A program made the translations under genes and the position numbers. From the NCBI GenBank assembly GCA_013180625.2, contig SNVD02014553.1, positions 1 through 64,000 of the forward strand: a stretch of 64,000 nt of DNA, given 5' to 3'. Below, piece by piece: positions 11,583 through 20,640 of this stretch (the first letter of the stretch is position 1; every line of letters begins with the position of its first letter). The notes under the pieces are model-generated. The model had not been told where the DNA came from, did no database searches, and saw only the letters and a program-made list of their open reading frames with translations. This stretch comes from Boswellia sacra. Taxonomy: Eukaryota; Streptophyta; Magnoliopsida; Sapindales; Burseraceae.

Positions 11583-12699
11583 TTGCTTGATGTGATCAAA
11601 CAGGTACATTCTTCTGCAAAATTTTTGAAAGACTTGTGCACTGTTAAAAGAAAACTGAATGTGAAAAAGAAGGCCTTTCTAGCTGAGCAAGTAAGTGCTA
11701 TTCTTCAAAATAATAATACAGTGAAATATAAGGATCTAGGTTGTCCTACAATTTCATGTGTTATTGGAGACCATAAAATTGAACAAGCTTTACTTGATCT
11801 CGGTGCTAGTGTGAATTTGCTTCCATACTCGGTTTTTCAAAAACTCAATCTAGGTGAGTTAAAATCGACTTCTGTGACTCTTTTGCTTGCTGATAGATCA
11901 ATTAAAGTACCAAAAGGAGTAGTAGAAGATGTATTAGTTCAAGTCGATAAATTCATTTACCCAGTGGATTTTATCATCTTGGACACACAACCAGTAGAAG
12001 TAAGTAATTCAATTCCTGTTATTTTAGGGCGTCCATTTCTAGCTACCCCTAATGCGTTGATTAATTGTAGGAATGGAGTCATGAAGCTATCATTTGGGAA
12101 CATGACATTGGAACTTAATGTTTTTAATATGTGCAAACAACCACATGAAGAAGAAGATGAAATTGATGAGGCCAATGTGATTGAATCTATTGTAGAAGAT
12201 CACATCCAAAAAGGGAGTTCTTCTGACCCTTTGGAAACTTGTTTGGTGAATTCATTAGAATCAAGTATGGAACTGGAGTCTGATCTTTCTGATATATGTT
12301 CTTTATTAGATTGTGTACAGGTGATAGAAAAAGGCTCTAAACCAAGATTCGAAAAATTGGGGCAAATGAATGCAAGTAAGGAAGAGGAAGCTCCCAAGTT
12401 AGAACTAAAGCCCTTACCTGAAGGACTGAAATATGCATATCTTGGGGGGAATCAGACATATCCGGTGGTAATTTCTTCATCCCTCATATGCGAGCAACAA
12501 GATAAGTTGATAGAAGTGCTTAAAAGGCATAAAAATGTAATCGGATGGACTTTAAAAGACATAAAAGGCATTAACCCTTTAATTTGCACTCATAGAATAC
12601 ATTTAGAGAAAAATGCCAAAACATCCCAACAACCTCAAAGAAGATTAAATCCACATGAAGAGGTCATTAGGGCTGAAGTTCTCAAACTACTTAATGTGT
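11583..12699 (+). pseudogene. Aspartic protease and start of RT region, element B
   Basis: The retropepsin core is ALLDLGASVNLLPYSVFQKL at about 11788-11847, with the catalytic Asp in DLGAS; the family in plants uses DLGA or DSGA. A flap/second-half motif VILGRPFLATPNALINC follows at about 12019-12069. After an acidic linker the ORF enters the N-terminal RT extension (VIGWTLKDIKGINP, then HEEVIRAEVLKLLNV). The frame stops at 12699-12701 with a TGA inside what should be continuous RT sequence. Confidence 0.85.
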
Positions 12700-12701
12700 G
12701 A

Positions 12702-13560
12702 ATTATCTATCCTATTTCTGATAGTAAGTGGGTAAGCCCTACACAAGTAGTACCTAAAAAATCTGGTATTACAGTTGTTAAAAATGAAAAGGGGGAATCA
12801 TTACCAACTCGTGTCTCATCTAGTTGGAGGAATGCATTGATTATAGAAAATTAAATGCTGTCACTAGAAAAGACCATTTTCCCTTACCTTTCCTTGACCA
12901 AATTCTTGAAAGAGTAACAGGACATCCCTACTACTGTTTTCTTGATGGATACTCAGGCTATTATCAAATTCTCATTGCACTCGAAGACCAAGAAAAGACC
13001 ACATTCATGTGCCCCTTCGGCACTTTTGCATTTAGGAGAATGCCTTTTGGACTTTGTAATGCCCTAGCCACCTTTCAAAGATGCATGTTAAGCATGTTTA
13101 GTGATATGGTTGAGCATTGTTTAGAAGTTTTTATGGATGATTTAACTGTCTTTGGAAACTCTTTTGACAATTGTCTTGAAAACTTAGAAAAAGTCCTAAA
13201 AAGGTGTGTAGAAAAAGGTCTTATTTTGAATTGGTAAAAATGTCATTATATGGTCGCTTTGGGAATTGTCTTAGGTCATGTGGTGTCTCTAAGGGAATTG
13301 AAGTGGACAAAGCAAAAGTGGAATTAATTTTCCATTTGCCTCCACCAAAAACAGTCAAAGAAGTCCGTTCATTCTTAGGGCATGCTGGATTCTATAGGAG
13401 GTTCATAAGAAATTTCAGTGCTATATCTAAACCTCTTTGTAACCTCTTAATAAAAGACACTTCCTTTGAATGGACTCAAGAATGTCAAAATGCCTTTGAT
13501 ACATTAATTGGACTTTTAACAACTGCTCCAATTATGCAATCTCTTGATTGGTCCTTGCCT
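12702..13560 (+). pseudogene. Reverse transcriptase domain, element B
   Basis: The segment SDSKWVSPTQVVPKKSG (after 12702) is followed by CIDYRKLNAVTRKDHFPLPF, FLDGYSGYYQI, FGTFAFRRMPFGLCNA and the catalytic box VFMDDLTVFG (about 13128-13157), so the active-site Asp pair is kept. LGHAGFYRRFIRNFS marks the connection domain. There is a one-base shift near 12828, a stop at about 13235 and another shift near 13288. Confidence 0.9.
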
Positions 13561-14118
13561 TTTGAATTGATATGTGATGCAAGTGACTATGCCGTTGGTG
13601 CTGTCTTAGGATAAAGAAAAGAAGGTAAGCCTTATGTCATATACTATGCAAGTAGAACTTTAAATGATGCGCAAATGAATTACACAACAACTGAAAAAGA
13701 ACTACTTGCAGTAGTATTTGCATTAGACAAATTTCGATCCTATTTAATTGGTTCTCCAACAATTGTTTACACTGACCATGCAGCTGTGAGATATTTAATG
13801 TCTAAACAGGATGCAAAACCTAGATTGATACGGTGGACCTTATTGCTCCAAGAATTCAACATCACAATAAAGGATAAGAGAGGAGCCGAAAATGTCGTTG
13901 CAGATCATCTTTCAAGACTAACGACAGAGACATTAATTGAAACTTCACCTATCAATGATTCTTTTCCTGATGAATTTTTATTTTCTGTTGCTAATGTACC
14001 TTGGTTTGCTAACATTGTAAATTTTCTTGCAACAGGAAAAATGCCACCTCATTGGAATGCTCAAGACAAAAGGAAATTTTTAACCGAGGTGAAAAATTTT
14101 TATTGGGATGACCCATAG
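13561..14118 (+). pseudogene. RNase H domain, element B
   Basis: Begins LICDASDYAVGAVLG with the first catalytic Asp, then a TAA at 13612-13614; after it come the Glu-containing helix [20 protein letters not shown] and [11 protein letters not shown] with the next Asp, then VADHLSRL. This is the normal Ty3/gypsy RNase H order. A TAG closes the frame at 14116-14118, inside the polyprotein. Confidence 0.88.
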
Positions 14119-15285
14119 CTATTTAAATATTGTCCTGACCAAATAATAAGAAGATGCATACCCGAAAATGAGGTAAGTAGTGTCATTAACTTTTGTCATT
14201 CTGAAGCATGTGGAGGACATTTTTCATCTAGAAAAACAACTGCTAAGATCTTACAATGTGGATTTTATTGGCCCACCTTATTTAAAGATGCACATGCATT
14301 TTGCAAAACTTGTGAAAATTGTCAAAAATTGGGATCCATTTCAAAAAGAAACATGATGCCTTTGAATCTCATTCTTGTTGTTGAAATCTTTGACTGTCGG
14401 GGTATTGATTTTATGGGACCCTTTCCACCGTCATTTGGTTTTGTGTACATCCTTGTTGCAATAGACTATGTTCCAAAATGGATCGAGGCAATTCCATGTC
14501 CAAACAATGACCACAAAACAGATGTCAAATTATTGAAAGAGAATATCTTGAATAGATTTTGGAATTCTTCGAGCCATTATTAGTGATGGGGGTACACATT
14601 TTTGTAACAAACCGTTTGAAACTTTAATGAAGAAATATGGAATAACCCATAAAATTTCTACACCTTATCGCCCACAAACAAGTGGAGAAGTTGAATTAGC
14701 TAATAGGGAGATAAAACAGATCTTAGAAAAAACGGTTAACCCAAATCCTAAAGATTGGTCTTTAAGACTTAATGACGCACTTTGGGCTTACCGAACTGCT
14801 TTTAAAACATCATTGGGAATGTCTCCTTATAGACTAGTTTATGGAAAACCTTGTCACTTGCCTATGGAAATTGAGCATAAAGCTTATTGAGCCATTAAAA
14901 CATTCAACACAAATTTGAATGATGCTTGCAAGTTACGTAAACTCCAACTGAGTGAACTTGAAGAAATCAGGAATGAGGCTTATGAAAATTCTTAAATCTA
15001 CAAAGAAAAAATGAAGGTTTTTCATGACAAATTCATTGTTAGAAAATCTTTTAAACCTTCACAAAAAGTTCTTTTGTATGATTCAAGATTGCATTTGTTT
15101 CCTAGTAAACTTCGGTCTCGTTGGACTGGGCCTTTCATTGTTAAAAATGTTTTCCCTCATGGAGCAGTTGAAATTGAGAACCCAAAGAATGGTAATGTGT
15201 TTAAAGTTAATGGACAACGGTTAAAACCATTCCTTGAAAATTTTGACCAAAACGATGAGTCCATTGCTTTAATCGATCCTTTTTA
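14119..15285 (+). pseudogene. Integrase of element B
   Basis: The zinc-binding HHCC region (HSEACGGHF, then FCKTCENCQKLG) is at about 14200-14330. The core begins with GIDFMGPFPPSFGF (first catalytic Asp), then [13 protein letters not shown] (second Asp, reached only after a one-base insertion near 14562) and [19 protein letters not shown] (Glu). The C-terminal part 15011-15285 holds [19 protein letters not shown], the GPF/GPY domain. TGA at about 14888 and TAA at about 14993 interrupt it. The element therefore cannot make its own integrase. Confidence 0.9.
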
Positions 15286-15411
15286 AGGATTGATTTTTCC
15301 CGGTCAAGTGGCGGATACAGTACTCCGTGACTTTTAAAGTCGGTTTTTCAGTTCCCTAAAAACTGTTGCTCACCTTGCATTCATTTTTCTTTCTTTTCTC
15401 GCATTTACACA

Positions 15412-15933
15412 TGGACACCATTCTCTCAAATCTGCACAAACATTTTTCCTCTCTTCCTTCAAATGATTTGCTTAAAATTTACAAAGCTCGCGCAGAAAGA
15501 GTAAGGATGTTGATGCGTAAGGGATTGCCTGTCGAAGTAAGATGGTTAATTGAAGCCAAGGTTCGATTTTCTTATGAATTTTCAGATAATTTTGTTTCTC
15601 ACATGCCAGGTAGCGAAGAGCGAAAAGGTTACAAGTTTGTCCCAAATGTGCAAAATGGACTTGTAACCAGCGTTGCCACTCTTTGGGATATTTGTCTAAT
15701 AATCGAGAGGATAAACTACAGTTCATCAAGAATGGACTGAGTAGGGAGTCTTTGAATGATATCCGAATGACTCTTGAGACGCATTCTCGCGGACTTGTGC
15801 AGCGTGAAATTTTTAATTTGTGGACACAATTTCGAGATGAGCAGGAACGCTATAGTCTTAGGAATCTGACTCAAAACGACGTTGTTTGCCAGTTTATAAG
15901 AAAACTGGATAGGAAGCATATGCCCAACTCATA
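15412..15933 (+). pseudogene. Unknown extra ORF between integrase and LOG, frameshifted
   Basis: From MDTILSNLHKHFSSL the product is rich in Lys/Arg and Leu, with LPVEVRWLIEAKVRFSYEF; the frame shifts near 15685 into a second part with GLSRESLNDIRMTLE and DVVCQFIRKLDRKH. About 174 codons together. I recognise no domain, signal peptide or membrane segment, so it does not look like an envelope protein. Athila elements often carry a third ORF here. One copy of the repeated CTTGARACSCATTCT motif (15773-15787) lies inside it. Confidence 0.45.
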
Positions 15934-16158
15934 GAAGGTGTTCAAGCCATTTCTGGACGTAAAACCAGAGGAAGATGTGAGCCACAGTCACAACTACCTG
16001 TACATATGCATGCGTGCCATCATTTTTTAATTTTAATGCCTCATAGCTGTCATTTTGAATTTGTGTCTTTTGTTTGACTTATGGTGTCTCATTTCATCAT
16101 CTTTTTTTTGAGTTTTTATGCATTATTGTCAACTTTTTCAACAAACAACCGAGCTACC

Positions 16159-16204
16159 TATATAGATGTAATCATTAGCATACCTTTTTGCACTCCATAA
16201 ATAC
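16159..16204 (+). promoter_or_regulatory. Possible promoter upstream of the LOG-like gene
   Basis: TATATAGA at 16159 and CATAAATAC at 16196-16204 lie 50-95 bases before the ATG at 16253; a C/T-rich stretch (CTCTTTTTCTCTTCTTC-like), usual in plant 5' leaders, lies between. If real, the passenger gene would have its own promoter. Evidence is sequence pattern only. Confidence 0.3.
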
Positions 16205-16252
16205 CACATCTCTTTTTCTCTTCTTCACACATAGTTAGAGAGTTGCATAAAC

Positions 16253-17393
16253 ATGGAGGGAACTTCAAAACGTCGACTCCAAAAGATATGTGTATTCTGT
16301 GGATCTCGACCGGGTAAAAGTGAAGATTTGTCAAGGCAGCAAATTATCTTGGTAGACTACTGGCTGAAAGAAAGATTCATGTGGTTTATGGGGGAGGTAG
16401 CCTTGGGTTAATGGGTTGTGTGTCAAGAGCTGCACGTGTAAGAGGTAGTCAAGTTTTAGGAGTTATTCCTAAAGCTTTGACTATAGAAAGCATTGTTGGA
16501 AAAACGATTGGGCATGAGTTACAAGTCTCCTCTATGCATGAACGCATGGCACATATGCTCATCAATTCAGATGCTTTTATTGCTTTACCAGGGGGCTCTG
16601 GTACTCTCAAAGAAATTTTTTAAATTGCCTCTTGGGCCCAACTGAATCTCCATCAAAAACCTATAGGTTTGTTGAATGTCAACATTTCTTTGCTCCTTTA
16701 CTACTTTTGTTGATGCTCTGTCAGAACATGATTTTATCCTCTCATTCGTGCGAGGACAGATCTTGTTTCTGGCCAATTCTGCTGTGATTTACTCGAACCC
16801 GGGTAGAAAGTTAAGAGTTTTTCAAGGCCAGCAAATTATGCTTGGTAGACTACTGGCTGAAAGAAGATTCAATGTGGTTTATGGAGGGAGAGTAGCCTTG
16901 GTTAATGGGTTGTGTGTCCAAGAGCTTGCACGGTAAGAGGTGTCATTTAGGAGTTATTCTTAAAGCTTCTGGAACTATAGAAAGCATTATTGGAAAAACG
17001 GTTGGGAAGGAGTTACAGGTCTCCTCTATGCATGAACGCATGGCACATATGCTCTCAATTCAGATGCCTTTATTGCTTTACCAGGTGGCTTTGGCACTCT
17101 TGAAGAAATTTTTCAAATTGCCTCTTGGGCCCAACTGAATCTCCATCAAAACCCCATAGGTTTGTTGAATGTCAAAAATTTCTTTGATCCTTTGATAAGT
17201 TTTGTTGATGCAGCTGTAACAAAATTTTATCCCTCATTCGGCGAGACAGATCCTTGTTTCTGCCAATTCTGCTGGTGAGTTACTCGACAAATTACAAGCA
17301 GTTGAGTATGAACCTGACCCAGCTAGTACTCAAATTAATTGGTCAGGAGGGCAAAACAAAAAGTGCAAATTGGATCTGAATCTCCGTTTGTAA
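16253..17393 (+). pseudogene. LOG-like: LOG-type cytokinin-activation gene copy with internal tandem duplication
   Basis: Starts MEGTSKRRLQKICVFCGSRPGK, clearly related to the LOG copy of element A. The central part occurs twice (16312-16795 and 16801-17288). The first half keeps [40 protein letters not shown] and the loop PGGSGTLKE, then a TAA at 16621. The second half keeps PGGFGTLEE, matching the family PGGxGTxxE, and runs on to EPDPAS and the C-terminus KCKLDLNLRL with TAA at 17391-17393. Several one- or two-base indels break both halves, so no full enzyme is encoded. There are no introns, unlike host LOG genes. Confidence 0.85.
16312..17288 (+). repeat. Tandem duplication inside the LOG-like gene, unit about 489 bp
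   Basis: GGTAAAAG at 16313 and GGTAGAAAG at 16802 open two collinear copies. Shared blocks include GTAGACTACTGGCTGAAAGA, GAAAGCATT.TTGGAAAAACG and CTATGCATGAACGCATGGCA. The copies differ at many sites including indels, so the duplication is old or one copy evolved freely. Confidence 0.85.
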
Positions 17394-17507
17394 TTTTTTT
17401 CTTTTCTTGTCTTTTATTTTTAGCATTTTATAAGTCTTTCAGGTCATCTCTCTTGAAAAACAAAAGCTTCAGGTAATGTCTCCTCTACTTTATCTCTCTA
17501 CATTTAA

Positions 17508-17546
17508 ACATTGAGGACAATGTTTCATTTGGTTGGGGGGAAAGGA
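17508..17546 (+). promoter_or_regulatory. Hairpin plus G-rich run, element B
   Basis: ACATTGAGGACAATGT (6-bp stem, 4-base loop) followed by GGTTGGGGGGAAAGG. It is identical in its 16-base core to element A (2024-2039) and lies in the same place, after the LOG copy. Confidence 0.55.
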
Positions 17547-18000
17547 TAGTAGACATAAGTATGTTTTGAATTTTCTTTTTCATGAAAAAAAAAGCGAGTT
17601 AGTAATTAGATTCAGAGTGCGGCGTAAGGAGTTCAAATCCTCTTGAGACGCATTCTAGATCAGGAATGGCAGAGTAAGAAGGACCAGTTTGAACTCTTGA
17701 AACCCATTCTAACCAATTTGTCATTTTATTTTGATTTTGTGAACTCATTTTAGCTAACTTGATATTATTTAGTCTTGATTTTTGAATTTTATAACAAGGA
17801 GTCTTATTCATTTCACTTTGAATTATTCAAATCTATGAACTCTCACAACATTATCATTTAATAAACTGTGTGCTTATTTACTCGTTAAGTAAGTATTCAT
17901 GAACCTTTCTTCACACACACACATACCTTGATGCATGATTGTGGGTGGCCAAATGAAATGTTGCAATATTTGAGTTCTTTAATTTTGTTTAGGATAACAA

Positions 18001-18066
18001 CAAAAGGAAGGGGAAAGTAAAAAAAAAAAAAAAGTGAAAGCAAAAAAAAAAAAGATAAAAAAAAGA
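18001..18066 (+). repeat. A-rich/purine tract in the 3' region of element B
   Basis: Runs of A with scattered G; the counterpart of the purine tract at 2064-2131 in element A. Confidence 0.8.
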
Positions 18067-18114
18067 GCAATTGTGGATAAGTTTGGTCTCGTAGCCTCCT
18101 TAATTCGAGCAATT

Positions 18115-18362
18115 AAGCCCGAGGGGTGCCTCAACACCTAATACCCTAAGACCAATTGGTTTGGGAGCTATTGACCCAAAGCTTGCTATATGGATTAAGG
18201 AGAAAGCTTAATGGGATTGAACATTGCACTATTCACAAGTTTCTAAGCAAAAATAAAGCATCGGCAACCCGAGTCGTTAAGCTCGAAAGGGTGTCTTAAC
18301 ACCTAATGCCCTAAGGCCAATTGGTCTGGGAGTCATTAGCCTAAGGCTCGCTACATGGGTTA
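18115..18362 (+). repeat. Two direct repeats, period 164 bp, in the 3' region of element B
   Basis: AAGCCCGAGGGGTGCCTCAA at 18115 matches AAGCTCGAAAGGGTGTCTTA at 18279, and both continue through ACACCTAAT.CCCTAAG.CC and GCTCGCTA/GCTTGCTA. The match covers about 84 bases with a spacer. Confidence 0.8.
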
Positions 18363-18387
18363 AAGATGCATTCTTTCAAAAAAAAAC

Positions 18388-18412
18388 ATATATATATATA
18401 TATATATATATA
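18388..18412. repeat. (TA)n microsatellite
   Basis: About 12 TA units after a run of A. Confidence 0.95.
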
Positions 18413-18697
18413 AAATAAATGAATGCCCCCTACCTACAGTTGTTAGCCTTAACAAATATTAGAACCGATATGGCTTCTTTCTAATAAGCCCCATAGTCAT
18501 GTGTTGACTGAGCACAAAAAGAAAGTTTATTGATATCTTGACTGAAGGGAACATGAGTCATCAAAAAAGAAATATTGGTTGAGAGTTTGTTTATTTGGAT
18601 AAAATCAAGGAGAGTGCAATAATGACCACCTTGGATGTAAAATTCTATAAATCACTTCTAAATAATAACGCTTTAATTGCTAGGGACTAGCAATAAG

Positions 18698-18711
18698 CTG
18701 GTTGGGGGGTG
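18698..18711 (+). promoter_or_regulatory. Polypurine tract of element B
   Basis: CTGGTTGGGGGGTG directly before the 3' LTR start TGATGAATAC. It is not a pure purine run but is G-rich and in the right place. Confidence 0.7.
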
Positions 18712-20081
18712 TGATGAATACTTAAATATGTATGTTTAATAAGAGCTTAGTTCATCATATTGCATTAATAGTGTCATTAAATTATTCAACTTAAAGCATA
18801 TTTGTAGTCTTTGTATCTTTGGAATTAACTTCCTCTTAATTTTGGTTTTGTTACAGGTTCGGTAAAATGGAAATAACTCTCTATTTATTTATCAGAATGG
18901 TGCAAATCTTAATGTTTTAGAAAGCTGATTAAATTATATACAAGATTGTATTTCAGAAGCATCATCAAATTCGGGCTCTTAGTGGAGCAAAAATGGGCTT
19001 GAAGTGAACCCATCTGCAGTTTCGGCCCAGCCTGACCATGCCTCAGTATTTTGACCGTATCTCTCAGAATACGTATCCAAATTATATGAATCAAGATGTT
19101 CTAGAAAGCTGAGAGAAATATCTATGATTTCATGAAGACATGTGATTAAAATTCTCAAAAATTCAATGTCAAAATCGGTGGTCAAAGTCGGTTCACCTAA
19201 TCACCCCAATTGTCAAAGTTGGTGCATCTAATATTTGACAATTATTCCTTTGTAATTTGACAAGTTTGCCCCTGAATGTATCCATAAATAGAGGTGCCTT
19301 GTGACCCATTAGGGCATCTTGGCCTTGCTGGGATCTTGTATTGTTTTTCTCTCTCGTATTTCTATGTTATTAATGAATTTCCTTTTTCTTATAATTTGTT
19401 TTCTTTCCCTTATAATGTCTTTCTAATTTTTCTCTTGTTAAGGTGAAAGGGTGAAACCCTTGATATGAGAGTAAGGATTCTCTAACCCTTGATATGTGCT
19501 TAATTATCATAATCTTATGTTGTTTATTTTAAATGAGTTATATTTACTTTCTTAATCAATCTTGACACCACTCGTAAAGTGGAGGTCTTGATCCATTGTA
19601 GACAATCCTTGGCACATCAAATGCTTGGATCCTTCCTAGATGTCGTATGGTTTTTCTTTACCGACATGAATCCAGTTAGGAACCTTGATTTGTTGTCGAC
19701 ATATGGAGATTGGCACATTGGATGCTTGAACCCATTTACAAGTAGTGGTATAAATATTGGTAACAAAGCAAATATAATTCATATAACTAAAATGGGTTGT
19801 TTATCCTTATTCGAAATATCAAGGGCAGATCCCCTAACCTTAGCTCTTATTATTATTGTGTGAATTTCTCTTGTGTTATTCTTATTTATTGTTTAAGAAC
19901 TGGTTCTTTACTCATACTTGTTGATATTATCTTGCCATCCCTTTGAATCATCCATATCATATTTGCTTAGCTTAAATTTGTACCGCTAAAATCCTCTTCC
20001 TCGTGGATCAACCTCGATCTCACCGGATTTATTACTTCGACACTCCTATAATTGGGAGACAATCCTTTTTCGAATGTGTCA
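18712..20081 (+). repeat. 3' LTR of element B
   Basis: 1370 bases, TGATGAATAC to GTGTCA, collinear with 8421-9791. After it the DNA changes at once to very AT-rich sequence, marking the element end. Confidence 0.92.
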
Positions 20082-20173
20082 ATCAACATAGTAGAATAGG
20101 TAATCAGATAAGAGAAGTAAACATTAATTTTATGTATAGTCTTTATAACATAAATTATAAGCTTACTTTAATT

Positions 20174-20640
20174 AAGAATAACTTTAATAGAAATATTAAA
20201 TAACAAAACTTTAATTATTAGATATTAAAACTTTAATTATTAGGTATTAAATTAAATATTAAACAATTAAAATTAGATTTTTTAAATTTAAATATTTAGT
20301 TTGTAAATTAAATATAGTACTATTGTTTTATATCAAGTAATCATGACTATAAATTAATTTTAATATTATGTGATCATTTTTATATAATTAAATACTATTA
20401 AAAACAAAGAATAACTTTAATTGAAATATTAAATAACAAAATCTTAAATATTAGAAATTAAATATTAAATATTAAATAATTAAAATTAGCTTTTTTAAAT
20501 TTTAATATTTAAATTGTAGATTAAATATACTATTATTTAATATCCAGTAATCATGCCTATAAATTAAGTTTAATATCATACGATCACTTTTGTATAATAA
20601 AATAGTATTAAAACAAATTTTAACTTAACAGGCTTTAACC
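20174..20640. repeat. Two tandem AT-rich repeats, period about 232 bp
   Basis: AAGAATAACTTTAAT at 20174 recurs at 20407; both copies continue with GAAATATTAAATAACAAAA, then ATTAAAATTAG, and CAGTAATCATG/CAAGTAATCATG. About 80-85% alike by eye. Confidence 0.7.

Larger units (their letters stand above)
8421..20081 (+). mobile_element. Element B: Athila-type Ty3/gypsy retrotransposon with LOG-like passenger gene
   Basis: Direct LTRs at 8421-9791 and 18712-20081, a PBS matching tRNA-Asp, gag with a CCHC knuckle, protease, RT, RNase H and integrase in gypsy order, an unknown ORF, a LOG-like gene, a hairpin, and a PPT before the 3' LTR. Total about 11.66 kb. gag and protease match the Athila lineage in style (LLPTFHGLDVENPYAHLK; ALLDLGASVNLLPYSVF). 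The polyprotein has many stops and several frameshifts, so it is non-autonomous now. Flanking bases (ATTCA left, ATCAA right) do not form a perfect 5-bp duplication; either the site has decayed or the two LTRs come from different insertions. Confidence 0.9.

Noticed and set aside
11957..12397. Minus-strand Ser-rich frames
   Set aside because: Antisense shadows of the protease-RT linker of element B.
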